This document shows positions 1 to 9,121 of a stretch of 64,000 nucleotides of DNA, in pieces. Below the pieces are notes generated by a model, which ran no database searches, had not been told where the DNA came from, and worked only from the letters and a program-made list of their open reading frames with translations. A program made the translations under genes and the position numbers. Location of the stretch: NCBI GenBank assembly GCA_951813515.1, contig OX638346.1, positions 496,001 to 560,000 on the forward strand. The letters run 5' to 3'. Each line of letters begins with the position of its first letter. Position 1 is the stretch's first letter. The DNA comes from an uncultured Pseudomonadales bacterium (GTDB lineage: Bacteria > Pseudomonadota > Gammaproteobacteria > Pseudomonadales > Azotimanducaceae).

Positions 1-97
1 GGTGCCGTTTTCACGCGGGCCGGGGTGAATATTTCTTCCAACTGGCGTTGCATCGTGTCAATGGGCGTCACGTGGGATCCTCGACGTGCCTGGTAAC

Positions 98-129
98 CCT
101 GTAGGCCCGAGCATAAGGCGGGCTACAGG
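98..129. repeat. Imperfect hairpin at the 3' end of the hydrolase gene
   Basis: The arms CCTGTAGGCCCG and CGGGCTACAGG pair over about 11 base pairs with one bulge and a loop of about nine bases. The hairpin covers the stop codon of the minus-strand hydrolase. There is no T-run, so it is not a typical intrinsic terminator; it may be a short dispersed repeat or a 3' stabilising stem. Confidence 0.3.
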
Positions 130-992
130 TGAGCGTCGAAAAAGCGCCACATCTGCTGTCGAATCGCCTCGGTTTCGTTGACCAGGTGATGCCGGGCCTC
201 CGGGATCTCCAGCAGTTCGATGTTGTAGATGCGCTGCAGCACCGGAATGTTGTAGGCGCCGTCGACTGTCATGTCGCGCCCTCCCTGCACCACGAGCGGA
301 CGCAGGGATGACGGTTCGCTGGTCTCGAAGCGGTACATCCATTCGACCATGGCCGTCACCCATTGCACGGGCAGCCGGCGGCATTGCAGCGGATCCCTGC
401 GCAACAACTCGATGAACTCCGGGTTCTCCGTATTGTTGACCCAACCTCGGCCGACGCTTCTGACCAGGTGTTTCGCCGCCCTGTAGACGAAACGGTTCCA
501 GCGCCAGTTCGTCGGCCGCACCAGGGGCGCCAGCAAGGCGGTGCCGGCAAAGGAACGGGAAAGAGGGCGCGCCGCGTACTGCATCACGACGGCAGCGCCC
601 ATGCTCTGCGCGACCACGCACACGGGTTCGGGCAGACGAGACTCCGCTGCGTCGAGCACGGTTTCAAGAGCGTCGACATAATGATCAAACGATTCGATGG
701 TCGCCGCCGCGCCCGTAGACAGGCCATGGCCCTGCTGGTCGTAGGCGAGCACGCGGCGACCGGTGCCCAAGAGGTAACGGATGAGATGGCCGTAAAGGCC
801 GACATGGTCATAGTAGCCATGCACCACGACGGCGGAACCCTCCGGCGTGCTTCGAGGTTCGAATACCTGTGCGGCGAGCCGGTGTTCGCCGTGAGAGACG
901 AGAAAAAAGTCCTGGTCCAGGTCGAGGTCGTAGAAACTGCGGTACGCCGGGGAGAACCCCAACTCCGGACGGTACTCACCTTCACCGCGCAC
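123..992 (-). CDS. alpha/beta hydrolase (serine aminopeptidase / monoacylglycerol lipase-like)
   Basis: This is a cytoplasmic alpha/beta-hydrolase of about 289 residues, similar in layout to monoacylglycerol lipase or lysophospholipase (Hydrolase_4). The catalytic set is visible: the nucleophile elbow A-Q-S-M-G, an acid in GGRDMTVD and a histidine in [17 protein letters not shown] motif precedes them, as is usual in the family. The open frame reaches upstream to 1169, inside pgk, but family similarity begins only near the GTG at 990-992. That start overlaps the pgk stop codon by 11 bases, so the gene is probably translated by coupling to pgk. The substrate cannot be told from the sequence. 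Confidence 0.8.
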   Translation of the reverse strand: MRGEGEYRPELGFSPAYRSFYDLDLDQDFFLVSHGEHRLAAQVFEPRSTPEGSAVVVHGYYDHVGLYGHLIRYLLGTGRRVLAYDQQGHGLSTGAAATIESFDHYVDALETVLDAAESRLPEPVCVVAQSMGAAVVMQYAARPLSRSFAGTALLAPLVRPTNWRWNRFVYRAAKHLVRSVGRGWVNNTENPEFIELLRRDPLQCRRLPVQWVTAMVEWMYRFETSEPSSLRPLVVQGGRDMTVDGAYNIPVLQRIYNIELLEIPEARHHLVNETEAIRQQMWRFFDAHL

Positions 993-2145
993 GTGCTTTG
1001 AGAATCTCGACCGCGGGAAGCGTTCCACGCTCCACGAATTCCAGAAACGCGCCTCCACCGGTGGATATGTAGGAAATGTCCTCGCGAACGCCATACTTGT
1101 CGATCGCGGCAATGGTGTCGCCGCCGCCAGCGACGGAAAACGCCTTCGCCGCGGCCACGCCTTCGGCAATCACCCGGGTGCCTTCGCCAAACTGATCGAA
1201 TTCGAATACGCCGAGGGGACCGTTCCATAGGATCGTGCCTGCATCCGCGAGAGCGTCGCACCAAGCACGGGCCGTGCCGGGTCCGATGTCGAGGATCATG
1301 TCACGCTCCCCCACTTCAGACGGACGGCGCAACACCGCTGGGTACTGCGCGTCGATGGCGGGAGCGGTCATGACGTCCACCGGTAGCGGCACGTCGACGC
1401 CCGTCGCGATGCGGCGCGCGGTCTCCAGCAGCGACGGTTCCACCAGCGACGCACCCACGGGATTCCCCGCAGCGAGGGCAAAGGTGTTGGCGATGCCACC
1501 GCCGACGACAAGCCGGTCCACGATCCCTGACAGCGACTCCAGCAACTCGAGTTTCGTTGAGACCTTGGCACCGCCGACGATCGCCACCAACGGCCGCGCC
1601 GGCGAGTCGAGCACTCGGCCTAGCGCCGTCAGCTCCGCGGACAGCAACGGCCCGGCGCACACCACAGGAGCATGCTTCGCAACCCCGTGAGTCGATGCAT
1701 GCGCTCGATGGGCGGTCGCGAACGCATCCATGACGAACACGTCGCACAGGCTTGCCAGGGCCATGGCGAGGCCGTCATCGTTCTCCCCTTCGCCCGCTTC
1801 GAAGCGCACGTTCTCCAGCAAGGCCACAGCGCCGGGGGACACATCCACGCCATCGCGCCAGTCGCGGACAAGGGGGACAGCGCAGTCGAGCGCCCGGGCC
1901 AGGTGCGCGGCCACCGGTGCCAAGGACAGCGCGGGATCGAACTCGCCTTCCTTCGGCCGACCCAGATGTGACACGAGGATCACCGCCGCGCCGCGCTCGA
2001 TGCACGTTCGAATCGTCGGTAGCGCCGCCACGATCCGCGCATCGTTGGCGACCGTTGCGCCGCTCAACGGAACGTTGAAGTCCTCCCGGATGAGCACCCG
2101 CTTGCCCGATAGCGTGTGGTCATCGAGATGCGGGACATCCATCAT
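982..2145 (-). CDS. pgk: phosphoglycerate kinase
   Basis: Pgk transfers the phosphate of 1,3-bisphosphoglycerate to ADP in glycolysis, and runs in reverse in gluconeogenesis. At 387 residues the length is normal. All signature blocks are present in order: [40 protein letters not shown], the substrate and hinge block [30 protein letters not shown] and the C-terminal nucleotide block AGGGDT...STGGGAFLE. Translation may start at either of two adjacent ATG codons. The downstream hydrolase gene overlaps its stop codon. Confidence 0.98.
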   Translation of the reverse strand: MMDVPHLDDHTLSGKRVLIREDFNVPLSGATVANDARIVAALPTIRTCIERGAAVILVSHLGRPKEGEFDPALSLAPVAAHLARALDCAVPLVRDWRDGVDVSPGAVALLENVRFEAGEGENDDGLAMALASLCDVFVMDAFATAHRAHASTHGVAKHAPVVCAGPLLSAELTALGRVLDSPARPLVAIVGGAKVSTKLELLESLSGIVDRLVVGGGIANTFALAAGNPVGASLVEPSLLETARRIATGVDVPLPVDVMTAPAIDAQYPAVLRRPSEVGERDMILDIGPGTARAWCDALADAGTILWNGPLGVFEFDQFGEGTRVIAEGVAAAKAFSVAGGGDTIAAIDKYGVREDISYISTGGGAFLEFVERGTLPAVEILKARAR

Positions 2146-2258
2146 GGAGAAGTTCCGGTAACGAAGCGTGGCGGCACAGGCCAGGGGCGCTCATCGGCAC
2201 CGTAGAATGCTAGGACCGGGACCCGGCCGCAAGAGCTATGCCGTCGGATAACACTCGC

Positions 2259-2771
2259 ATGGAACAAACTCCTCCGGGAGCGTCAGCGACCGGAGGCGGA
2301 TGTTACATGATCGACGAGCGGGGCCGGGCCGCGGACGGCGCCGAAGGCGACGGCTGTGGGGCACTCGCATGGAACAAACGCCTCCAGGGAGCGTCAGCGA
2401 CCTGGGGCGATTGTTCCATGGGCGACGAGCGGGGCCGGGCCGCGGACGGCGCCGAAGGCGACGGCTGTGGGGCACTCGCATGGAACAAACGCCTCCAGGG
2501 AGCGTCAGCGACCTGGGGCGATTGTTCCATGGGCGACGAGCGGGGCCGGGCCGCGGACGGCGCCGAAGGCGACGGCTGTGGGGCACTCGCATGGAACAAA
2601 CGCCTCCAGGGAGCGTCAGCGACCTGGGGCGATTATTCCATGGGCGACGAGCGGGGCCGGGCCACGGGCGAAGCCGAAGGCGCCGGCCGTGGGGCACTTC
2701 CAGGGAACAAACGATTCCGGGAGCATCAGCGACCGGGAGCGATTGTTGCATGGGCGACGAGCGGGGCCGGG
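2259..2771. repeat. Tandem array of a 111-bp palindromic element (four and a half copies)
   Basis: Copies begin at 2259, 2369, 2480, 2591 and about 2702, a period of 110-111 bases; the last is partial. Each unit holds an inverted repeat, ATGGAACAA...TTGTTCCAT, with GC-rich inner arms, followed by a conserved tail containing GACGAGCGGGGCC. Arm changes between copies are partly compensatory, which suggests a folded RNA or single-stranded DNA structure. Because 111 is a multiple of three, long frames stay open on both strands, but they have no codon bias or known domain and are not accepted as genes. A single copy lies at 59253. On the minus strand each arm looks like a ribosome-binding site plus ATG. 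Confidence 0.85.
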
Positions 2772-3899
2772 TCAGATCGAAGCCAGGTGCGCGGTGGAGC
2801 AGACGGTAAAGGTCAGCGGACCATGACGGATTCGGTAGGGCTCGCTCACGGCAGGCGTCACGATGAAGTTCTCGCCCGTCGCATAACGCGACCGGAACAG
2901 CCGCGTCGGCCCGGGATCCAGCGCGTAAGGATCGATCTCGCATTCGACCAGATCAACTTGGCCGGTCCCCCGCCGGATCACGAAATCGACCTCTCGCCGG
3001 GATTTGTCTCGCCAGTAGAGAATGCTGGCTTCGGGGAATCGCAATCGCAGCGCATCGAGCACCAGGTGCTCCCACAGCAGGCTGCGGTCTCCGTCCCGCC
3101 AGCCCCGCTCAAAGGTGACGAAACCCGTGTCGAAGGCGTAGCACTTGGGACGGCTGACGATTTCCTGGCTGCCTTTGCCGTGGAACGGGCGCACGAGATG
3201 AATCGCCTCGACGGCGCGCAGCTGCTCCAGGTGCACCCCCACCGTGGGACGGCTCTGACCGCTCATCGACGCGAGCCTGCCGTAGTCGACCTGCCCGCCG
3301 CTCTCCCGCAACAATGCCCGGAACAGGGCCAGGAATCCCCGCCGGTTTCGCGTATTGAACAGCGCAAGTATGTCGCGCGCGTAGAACGTGTCGATCCACT
3401 CGCCGAAGAACTCGGGGTCCTTGTCGGTAGCGAGAAGCGGTTCCGGGAGCCCGCCGTGCAACAGGCGCCGGTCCAGGTCTGAAACGCCAAACGCCCCGAG
3501 GCATTCCTGCCAGGGCACGGGGCAGAGGTGGACCCCTTCCGTCCGCCCGGAAAGGGTCTCCGCCACCCCATCCAGGGCCGACGCCGTTGACGAGGCGACG
3601 GCAAGTACTCGTACGCCGGGATGTTGGTCCGCCACGATCTTCAGCACCCGCCCGGGATCGTCCAGGCGATGCGCCTCGTCGATGACCAGCGTTTCGTCTC
3701 CGTTCAATCCGGCGAAGAAGAGCTCCGGGTCCGCGAACTCTCGCTGGGTCGAAGGCAGGTCGCAGTTGAGGTACGTCGCATCCTGGAACGTACGGGCGAG
3801 GGTCGTCTTGCCGGCGCGGCGAACCCCCGACAACCAGACGACCGATCGGCGCGACCAGGCGTCGTAGATCTTTTGCGACCAAACGGACCGCTGAATCAT
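2772..3899 (-). CDS. AAA-family ATPase with DUF4143 domain
   Basis: This 375-residue protein matches the AAA_14/DUF4143 family, cytoplasmic ATPases of unknown role that are often scattered as accessory genes. The N-terminal half has a Walker A loop SGVRRAGKTT (residues about 24-33) and a Walker B LVIDEAHR. A winged-helix-like segment follows (QVDYGRLASMSGQSRPTVG), and the C-terminal half carries the DUF4143 nuclease-like core with REVDFVI near residue 310. It stands alone, between the palindromic repeat array and metK. The region upstream of its start is strikingly AT-rich for this genome, which may mean self-regulation or recent acquisition. The physiological role is unknown. Confidence 0.85.
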   Translation of the reverse strand: MIQRSVWSQKIYDAWSRRSVVWLSGVRRAGKTTLARTFQDATYLNCDLPSTQREFADPELFFAGLNGDETLVIDEAHRLDDPGRVLKIVADQHPGVRVLAVASSTASALDGVAETLSGRTEGVHLCPVPWQECLGAFGVSDLDRRLLHGGLPEPLLATDKDPEFFGEWIDTFYARDILALFNTRNRRGFLALFRALLRESGGQVDYGRLASMSGQSRPTVGVHLEQLRAVEAIHLVRPFHGKGSQEIVSRPKCYAFDTGFVTFERGWRDGDRSLLWEHLVLDALRLRFPEASILYWRDKSRREVDFVIRRGTGQVDLVECEIDPYALDPGPTRLFRSRYATGENFIVTPAVSEPYRIRHGPLTFTVCSTAHLASI

Positions 3900-3960
3900 A
3901 TGTTTATTTTACATTTGGTAACCTAAATTACATATGCATATTAATTTACGCTTCAACAGG
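3900..3960 (-). promoter_or_regulatory. AT-rich upstream region of the DUF4143 ATPase gene
   Basis: This stretch of about 50 bases is far richer in A and T than its surroundings. It contains a near-palindrome, ATTTGGTAACCTAAAT (3913-3928), centred on GGTAACC, plus the alternating ATATGCATAT. It lies directly upstream of the ATPase start and could be a promoter with an operator. No confident -35/-10 pair can be assigned. Confidence 0.35.
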
Positions 3961-4060
3961 TGCGGACAAGTGGCGACATTGCAGGTTCCTGGACGGATCG
4001 ATAGCCGAGTCTCCGCAGTACGCCATATTCGTCGGACCTGGCGAGGCGATGTCCCGAGTG

Positions 4061-4089
4061 GACTAACGAAAAACCCTATGGGATAGAAT
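4061..4089 (+). promoter_or_regulatory. Possible sigma-70 promoter of metK
   Basis: TAGAAT at 4084-4089 fits a -10 box. The -35 match 17 bases upstream (GACTAA, 4061-4066) is poor. The position, about 45 bases before the metK start, is reasonable. No SAM or SAH riboswitch fold was recognised in the leader. Confidence 0.25.
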
Positions 4090-4131
4090 GCGCGCCTTCA
4101 TCCTCAAGGGCGCTTGCCGGTCGGAGCCTCG

Positions 4132-5283
4132 ATGGCCGATTTCAGTGTATTCACTTCCGAGTCCGTGTCCGAGGGCCATCCGGACAAGGTGGCGGATCAG
4201 ATCTCCGATGCCGTCGTCGACGCCATGATCGACCAGGACATCGATTCCCGGGTGGCGTGCGAGACGCTGATCAAGGACGAGCTTGTGGTCCTCGCCGGAG
4301 AGGTGCGTTCGAGCGCCTCGGTCGATGTCGAACGCCTGGCAAGGGAAGTCATCTCCGACATCGGCTACAACGATCTCGCCTGCGGATTCGACTTGAAAAA
4401 CTGCACGATCATCAACGCGCTGGGGGCGCAATCGGTCGACATCGCCATGGGCGTGGACGCAACCGACGACCGCGACCAGGGGGCTGGCGACCAGGGGCTG
4501 ATGTTTGGCTATGCCGTGAACGAAACCGACGTGCTCATGCCTGCGCCCATCACCTACGCGCACCGGCTTGTCGCACGACAGGCGCACGCCCGGCGCAACT
4601 CCCTCTCCTTCCTCCGTCCCGATGCAAAGAGCCAACTCTCGTTCCGCTACCACCAGGGTCGACCCGTGGCCGTGGATGCCGTCGTCCTGTCTACCCAGCA
4701 CACCCCCGAGGTTTCCCAGAAAACGCTGACGGAAGCGGTGATGGAGGAGATCATCAAACCCGTGGTGCCGGGAAACTGGATGACGTCGGACACCAAGGTG
4801 TTCATCAATCCCACCGGCCGGTTCACCATCGGTGGCCCCGCCGGCGATTGCGGACTCACCGGTCGCAAGATCATCGTCGACACCTACGGCGGCATGGCGC
4901 GCCACGGCGGCGGCGCGTTCTCGGGCAAGGATCCGTCGAAGGTCGACCGATCCGCCGCCTATGCCGGCCGATACGTCGCCAAGAACATCGTCGCCGCCGG
5001 CATCGCCGAACGCTGCGAGATCCAGGTCAGCTACGCCATCGGCGTTGCCGAGCCGACCTCGATCAGCGTCGACACCTTCGGCACCGGCAAACTCGATGAG
5101 GCGACGATCATTCATCTCGTGCGAGAGAATTTCGACTTGCGGCCGAGGGGTCTGATCGACATGCTGGATCTGAAGCGGCCAATCTATCGGCAGACGGCCG
5201 CCTATGGCCATTTCGGACGCACGGAGGAGAGCTTCGCATGGGAACGAACCGACAGGGCGGAGGCGTTGGCGGCAGCGTTGTAA
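4132..5283 (+). CDS. metK: S-adenosylmethionine synthetase
   Basis: MetK makes S-adenosylmethionine from methionine and ATP. The sequence has the classical blocks: the N-terminal [21 protein letters not shown] with the ATP-binding histidine, the [12 protein letters not shown] loop, the P-loop-like [19 protein letters not shown] and the C-terminal GHFGR. The length, 383 residues from the chosen ATG, is normal. The frame has an ATG 18 bases upstream, but the internal ATG is preceded by GGAGCC at good spacing and fits the family N terminus. metF follows after 24 bases, so methyl-group supply and activation appear to be transcribed together. Confidence 0.97.
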   Translation: MADFSVFTSESVSEGHPDKVADQISDAVVDAMIDQDIDSRVACETLIKDELVVLAGEVRSSASVDVERLAREVISDIGYNDLACGFDLKNCTIINALGAQSVDIAMGVDATDDRDQGAGDQGLMFGYAVNETDVLMPAPITYAHRLVARQAHARRNSLSFLRPDAKSQLSFRYHQGRPVAVDAVVLSTQHTPEVSQKTLTEAVMEEIIKPVVPGNWMTSDTKVFINPTGRFTIGGPAGDCGLTGRKIIVDTYGGMARHGGGAFSGKDPSKVDRSAAYAGRYVAKNIVAAGIAERCEIQVSYAIGVAEPTSISVDTFGTGKLDEATIIHLVRENFDLRPRGLIDMLDLKRPIYRQTAAYGHFGRTEESFAWERTDRAEALAAAL

Positions 5284-5307
5284 CGTTGGTCGAAAACGCG
5301 ATGTGAC

Positions 5308-6168
5308 ATGCGGGTCAGTTTCGAGTTCTTTCCACCGCGCACGGCGCAGGGACGAACCAACCTTACGCGCACCGCAGCGCGATTGCGCAGCGGCAGTCCC
5401 GAGTTCTTCTCCGTAACCTACGGCGCCGGCGGCTCCACGCGGGACCGCACATCAGAGGCCGTCCTGACTCTCCGCGAGGCCGGGTTCAACACGGCACCGC
5501 ACCTGTCCTGGGGGGAGGACACCGCCGCGGCCATCGAGCATCGCATCGCCGACTACCTTCGAATGGGTGTCAATCGCATCGTCGCCCTGCGCGGCGACAT
5601 CCCTGCAGGGACCGGATCGCCTTCGGGCGTGCGTTACGCGCAAGAGTTGGTTCGCCAGATTCGCCAGAGCTTCGGCGACGACATTCACATCGAAGTCGGC
5701 TGCTATCCCGAAGTCCATCCCGACGCACCGTCGCCCGACGCCGATGTCGCCTTCCTGAAGCACAAGGTCGACGCGGGCGCGAACAGTTGCATCACGCAAT
5801 ATTTCTACAATCCCGACAGCTACTTCTATTTCGTCGAACGCTGCCGGAAACAGGGCATCGAGGTTCCCATCGTCGCCGGCATCATGCCGATCACCAACTA
5901 CGAGGGCCTGACCCGCTTCTCGGACAACTGCGGCGCCGAGATCCCCCGCTGGATACGCCTGCGTCTTCTGGCGCACAAGGACGACCCCGAATCCCTGCGC
6001 GCATTCGGCGCCGACGTGGTGACGAGCCTCTGCGCCAGGCTGCTCGACGGCGGCGCACCGGGACTGCACTTCTACACGCTGAACAAGGCGGAACCCACCG
6101 AGGCCATCCTGCGCTCCCTGAACCTGATGCAAGAGGCGCCGCCGGTCCGCAGCGTCGCTGAAACTTGA
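5308..6168 (+). CDS. metF: methylenetetrahydrofolate reductase
   Basis: MetF is a cytoplasmic FAD enzyme that reduces 5,10-methylene-THF to 5-methyl-THF, the methyl donor for methionine synthesis. The 286-residue protein is of bacterial length, with no C-terminal regulatory domain. Family landmarks are the N-terminal SFEFFPP, VTYGAGGSTRD, ALRGDIP, the substrate and FAD region CYPEVHP, then FLKHKVDAGA and ITQYFYN. It sits 24 bases after metK and most likely belongs to the same transcript. Confidence 0.95.
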   Translation: MRVSFEFFPPRTAQGRTNLTRTAARLRSGSPEFFSVTYGAGGSTRDRTSEAVLTLREAGFNTAPHLSWGEDTAAAIEHRIADYLRMGVNRIVALRGDIPAGTGSPSGVRYAQELVRQIRQSFGDDIHIEVGCYPEVHPDAPSPDADVAFLKHKVDAGANSCITQYFYNPDSYFYFVERCRKQGIEVPIVAGIMPITNYEGLTRFSDNCGAEIPRWIRLRLLAHKDDPESLRAFGADVVTSLCARLLDGGAPGLHFYTLNKAEPTEAILRSLNLMQEAPPVRSVAET

Positions 6169-6256
6169 CCTCCATGTTCGCCTGCTGGACTCGACCAGGA
6201 GCGCGCCCGCGCGCGGCGGACCGAAACGCAAGGCCGGCCCTGGGGCGCTGATCGAC

Positions 6257-7237
6257 ATGGTTCACATCGCTTTCCTGATGGATCCCATCGCCTCGGTGAA
6301 CCTCAAGAAGGACAGCACGCTGGCGATGATTCGGGCCGCCTTGCGGCGCGGCTGGCACGTCAGCTACTTCGAACAGCGGGACCTGACCTGGAAGGACGAC
6401 CGCCCCATGGCGACGCTGCGCGAACTCTCCATCGAAGCCGGCTTTCTCGCAGACCTCGACCCCGATCAAGCCGGCACGCACTGGTACCGGCTGGGCGACA
6501 CCGCCGAAGTCGACCTGGCGACGCTGGACGTCGTCATGGTGCGCAAGGATCCACCGTTCGACATGGAGTACATCTACGCGACCTACCTGCTCGAGCGCGC
6601 GGAAGCCCGTGGGGCCCTGGTGGTGAACGCGCCTGGCAGCCTGCGCGACTGCAACGAGAAGTTCTTCGCCACCCAGTTCCCGGACTGCGTTCCGCCGCTC
6701 ATGGTCGGCAAGCGTCCCGATCAACTGCTCGCGTTCCACGCGGAGCACGGCGACGTCGTGTTCAAGCCGCTCGACGGCATGGGTGGCACCGACATCTTCC
6801 GCGTCCGGCCCGACGACCCCAACCTGCACGTCGTAATCGAGAGCCTGACGGCCCTGGGCCAACGCCGGATCATGGCCCAGAAGTACATTCCCGAGATCGA
6901 GGACGGCGACAAACGCATACTCCTCATTGACGGGGAACCCGTCGACTACGCCCTGGCGCGCATACCGATGACCGGCGAATCGCGCGGCAACCTCGCGGCC
7001 GGCGGCACCGGTGTCGGTCGACGCCTCACCGCCCGCGACCGGTTCATCGCCGGCCGCGTCGGTCCCGAGTTGAAGCGCCGCGGACTGCTGTTCGCCGGCA
7101 TCGACGTGATCGGCGACTACCTGACGGAGATCAATGTCACCTGCCCGACCTGCATAAGGGAACTCGACGCGCAGTTCTCCCTCGACATCGCGTCGATGCT
7201 GATGGACAAAATTGAGGCCGGGCTCGCGAACCGATGA
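6257..7237 (+). CDS. gshB: glutathione synthetase
   Basis: GshB joins gamma-glutamylcysteine and glycine with ATP. The 326-residue protein has the prokaryotic GSH-S N domain (MDPIASVNLKKDST), the substrate segment MVRKDPPFDMEYIYAT, and an ATP-grasp C-terminal half with VFKPLDGMGG, RIPMTGESRGNLAAGG and NVTCPTCIREL. Related proteins usually have serine in NVTSPTC, so the cysteine here is a small oddity. The stop overlaps the tonB-like start by four bases. A gshB-tonB pair is a familiar arrangement in gammaproteobacteria. Confidence 0.96.
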   Translation: MVHIAFLMDPIASVNLKKDSTLAMIRAALRRGWHVSYFEQRDLTWKDDRPMATLRELSIEAGFLADLDPDQAGTHWYRLGDTAEVDLATLDVVMVRKDPPFDMEYIYATYLLERAEARGALVVNAPGSLRDCNEKFFATQFPDCVPPLMVGKRPDQLLAFHAEHGDVVFKPLDGMGGTDIFRVRPDDPNLHVVIESLTALGQRRIMAQKYIPEIEDGDKRILLIDGEPVDYALARIPMTGESRGNLAAGGTGVGRRLTARDRFIAGRVGPELKRRGLLFAGIDVIGDYLTEINVTCPTCIRELDAQFSLDIASMLMDKIEAGLANR

Positions 7238-8025
7238 GCGACCCGACGACGGGGATCACGGCCCCTGCCGCGATGCCCCCCATTCCCAGGTCCCGCCAGG
7301 GCATCGCAGCCGCGCTGCTGCTCTCGCTGGCGCTGCATGCGATCGTGCTACTGGGCTTGAGCGAATGGTTCGAAGAGGCCTCCGAATCGCCATCCATCGT
7401 CAGGGCTTCCCTCGCCACGGTGAGCGGACCGGCTGCGGTCCCCGCGCCGCCAGCGTTCGCGGCCGAACCCCAGGAGGAAAGTCCGGTTACCGAAACCCTC
7501 CCGGACACACGCGCTGCGGGAGCGAATCCGGCCTCGGAAACATCTCGACAGCTTGCCGCCAACCCAATCGCGCCCATGGACGCCGCCCCTGAAGGGCCAA
7601 CCTTGGACTACGCCGCAACCGTGCGCCAGATCGTGAATCTGGATTCGGGCAACGCTGGCGTGCAGCCACGCATCCGCCGGATCGTCGAGAACCGCACCGA
7701 GACCTCCGAGGACGACTGGTACCTGGAATCCTGGCGGCGCAAGGTGGAACGCATCGGCAAGCTCAACTATCCCGACGAGGCCCGGGCGCGAAAGATCTAC
7801 GGCAACCTGCGGCTTTTGGTCGTCATCGAGCCGGACGGAACCTTGCGCGACGTGCGCGTGATCGACTCCTCCGGACACAAGATCCTGGACGACGCTGCCG
7901 TACGAATCGTTCGCCTTGCCGCGCCCTACGCGCCGTTTCCGCCCGCCATGCGGGAAGACACGGACGTGCTTGAAATCGTCCGCACATGGCAGTTCAGGAA
8001 GCGCGGAAGCAATTCGCCTTCGTAG
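7234..8025 (+). CDS. TonB family energy transducer
   Basis: This is a 263-residue protein with a short cytoplasmic tail, one transmembrane helix (residues about 23-42, AAALLLSLALHAIVLLGL), a periplasmic linker rich in Pro, Ala and Glu, and a C-terminal TonB domain (about 170-260) including LNYPDEARARKIYG, LRLLVVIEPDG and APYAPFPP. TonB proteins pass proton-motive energy to outer-membrane receptors; a large receptor is encoded at 41.6-44.8 kb. The start codon overlaps the end of gshB (ATGA), which suggests translational coupling. No exbB or exbD is present in the window. Confidence 0.88.
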   Translation: MSDPTTGITAPAAMPPIPRSRQGIAAALLLSLALHAIVLLGLSEWFEEASESPSIVRASLATVSGPAAVPAPPAFAAEPQEESPVTETLPDTRAAGANPASETSRQLAANPIAPMDAAPEGPTLDYAATVRQIVNLDSGNAGVQPRIRRIVENRTETSEDDWYLESWRRKVERIGKLNYPDEARARKIYGNLRLLVVIEPDGTLRDVRVIDSSGHKILDDAAVRIVRLAAPYAPFPPAMREDTDVLEIVRTWQFRKRGSNSPS

Positions 8026-8173
8026 CACCTGATGGATGCCTGCGTGTCCTCACACATCAACATCGGGACGAGTTCGAGCATTCGGGCCGCCGCCATCGGT
8101 CGTTTCCTGCTGTCCTTGCCAACCACCCAATGGTTGATATCGCGCCGAGCCCCGTCAAGCGGACGCGCAACAC

Positions 8174-8202
8174 TTGACCCGAAGCGGATTTCCTGATGAG
8201 TT
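8174..8202 (+). promoter_or_regulatory. Possible promoter of tRNA-Val
   Basis: TTGACC at 8174-8179 is a good -35 box. A weak -10 candidate, TGAGTT (8197-8202), lies 17 bases downstream. The tRNA begins 11 bases later, as expected for a stable-RNA promoter. Confidence 0.35.
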
Positions 8203-8212
8203 AAGGAAACGC

Positions 8213-8289
8213 GGGCGCGTAGCTCAGTTGGTCAGAGCGCCGTCTTCACATGGCGGAAGTCGCTGGTTCGAGTCCAGCCGCGCCCACCA
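8213..8289 (+). tRNA. tRNA-Val (anticodon CAC)
   Basis: The 77 bases fold into a complete cloverleaf: acceptor stem GGGCGCG/CGCGCCC, D arm GCTC...GAGC, anticodon stem CCGTC/GGCGG around the loop TTCACAT, T arm GCTGG-TTCGAGT-CCAGC, and an encoded CCA end. The anticodon CAC reads the valine codon GUG. No phage or integrase gene sits next to it. Confidence 0.95.
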
Positions 8290-8405
8290 AGTCTGCAGGG
8301 TCCGCTCCGGGGGATGATTCGCCATCGCCCCGGGCAAGCGCGGAGGCAGGGGACACCGGTCAGCGCGATAATCACCTTGAAATACAGAACGTATATACAA
8401 GGACC

Positions 8406-8421
8406 GAGATTTTGGAATCTC
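8406..8421 (+). promoter_or_regulatory. Short hairpin in the aquaporin leader
   Basis: GAGATT-TTGG-AATCTC forms a perfect 6-bp stem ending 16 bases before the aquaporin ATG. It lies where a ribosome-binding site would be expected, and no strong Shine-Dalgarno sequence is visible. It may be an operator half-site pair or a translational control stem. Confidence 0.3.
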
Positions 8422-8437
8422 CTCGGAACTACACAGA

Positions 8438-9121
8438 ATGACGCAACCAATAGACCTGACCCGACGCCTCGCCGCAGAGTTCGTAGGCACGGCGCTGCTG
8501 CTGGCCGTCGTGGTCGGATCGGGCATCATGGGCGAGCGCCTTGCGGACGGCAACGCGGCCATCGCCCTCCTCGGCAACACCATCGCGACCGGCGCCATCC
8601 TGGTCGTTCTGATCCTGGTCTTCGGCCCCATTTCGGGCGCGCACTTCAACCCGGCGGTGACCTTGAGTTTCGCGCTGCAGCGCGCAATCTCTCGGTTGGA
8701 CGCGCTCGCCTTCGTCGCCGTCCAAGTGGCGGGCGCCATGGCTGGAGTCTGGCTTGCGCACCTGATGTTCAGCGAGCCGATCCTCATGACAGGCACGAAC
8801 GCGCGTACCGGAATCGGCCAATGGGTCGCGGAAGCGGTGGCGACGTTCGGCCTTGTGGCGACTATCATGGCGTGTGTGCGGACCCGACCGCAGGTCGTCC
8901 CCTACGCGGTTGGCCTCTTCATCACCGCCGGCTACTGGTTCACGTCATCCACGAGCTTCGCCAATCCCGCCGTGACCTTCGGAAGGAGTTTCACGGACAC
9001 CTTTGCCGGCATCCGGCCCATGGACGCACCCGCCTTCATCGCCTTTCAAATCGCCGGCGCCGTCATCGCCACGGCCTTTTGCGTCTGGCTGTTCAAGCAG
9101 TTCGCATCGAGCAAGGACTAA
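8438..9121 (+). CDS. aquaporin / MIP family channel
   Basis: This is a 227-residue, six-helix inner-membrane channel of the major intrinsic protein family. Both half-helix NPA motifs are intact: SGAHFNPAVT near residue 70 and SFANPAVTFGR near residue 173. The arginine after the second NPA, part of the selectivity filter, is present. The protein is shorter than GlpF and lacks its longer loops, so water or small neutral solutes (including metalloid hydroxides, as for AqpS-type channels) are more likely than glycerol. No ars gene is in the window. modA follows immediately and overlaps or abuts the stop codon. Confidence 0.9.
   Translation: MTQPIDLTRRLAAEFVGTALLLAVVVGSGIMGERLADGNAAIALLGNTIATGAILVVLILVFGPISGAHFNPAVTLSFALQRAISRLDALAFVAVQVAGAMAGVWLAHLMFSEPILMTGTNARTGIGQWVAEAVATFGLVATIMACVRTRPQVVPYAVGLFITAGYWFTSSTSFANPAVTFGRSFTDTFAGIRPMDAPAFIAFQIAGAVIATAFCVWLFKQFASSKD

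Noticed and set aside
2259..2771. Possible CRISPR array
   Set aside because: Units are contiguous and near-identical over their full length, with no unique spacers and no cas genes.
2238..3482. Long frames across the 111-bp repeats on both strands
   Set aside because: They stay open only because the period is a multiple of three and the DNA is GC-rich; they run into the ATPase gene antisense and show no protein-like conservation.
4020..4131. SAM or SAH riboswitch before metK
   Set aside because: The leader is only about 45 bases from the candidate promoter to the ATG and I could not fit any known SAM/SAH riboswitch core.
8224..8868. Minus-strand frames covering the tRNA (ending DSNQRLPPCEDGALTN)
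   Set aside because: This peptide is a well-known artefact of translating the reverse strand of a tRNA gene.
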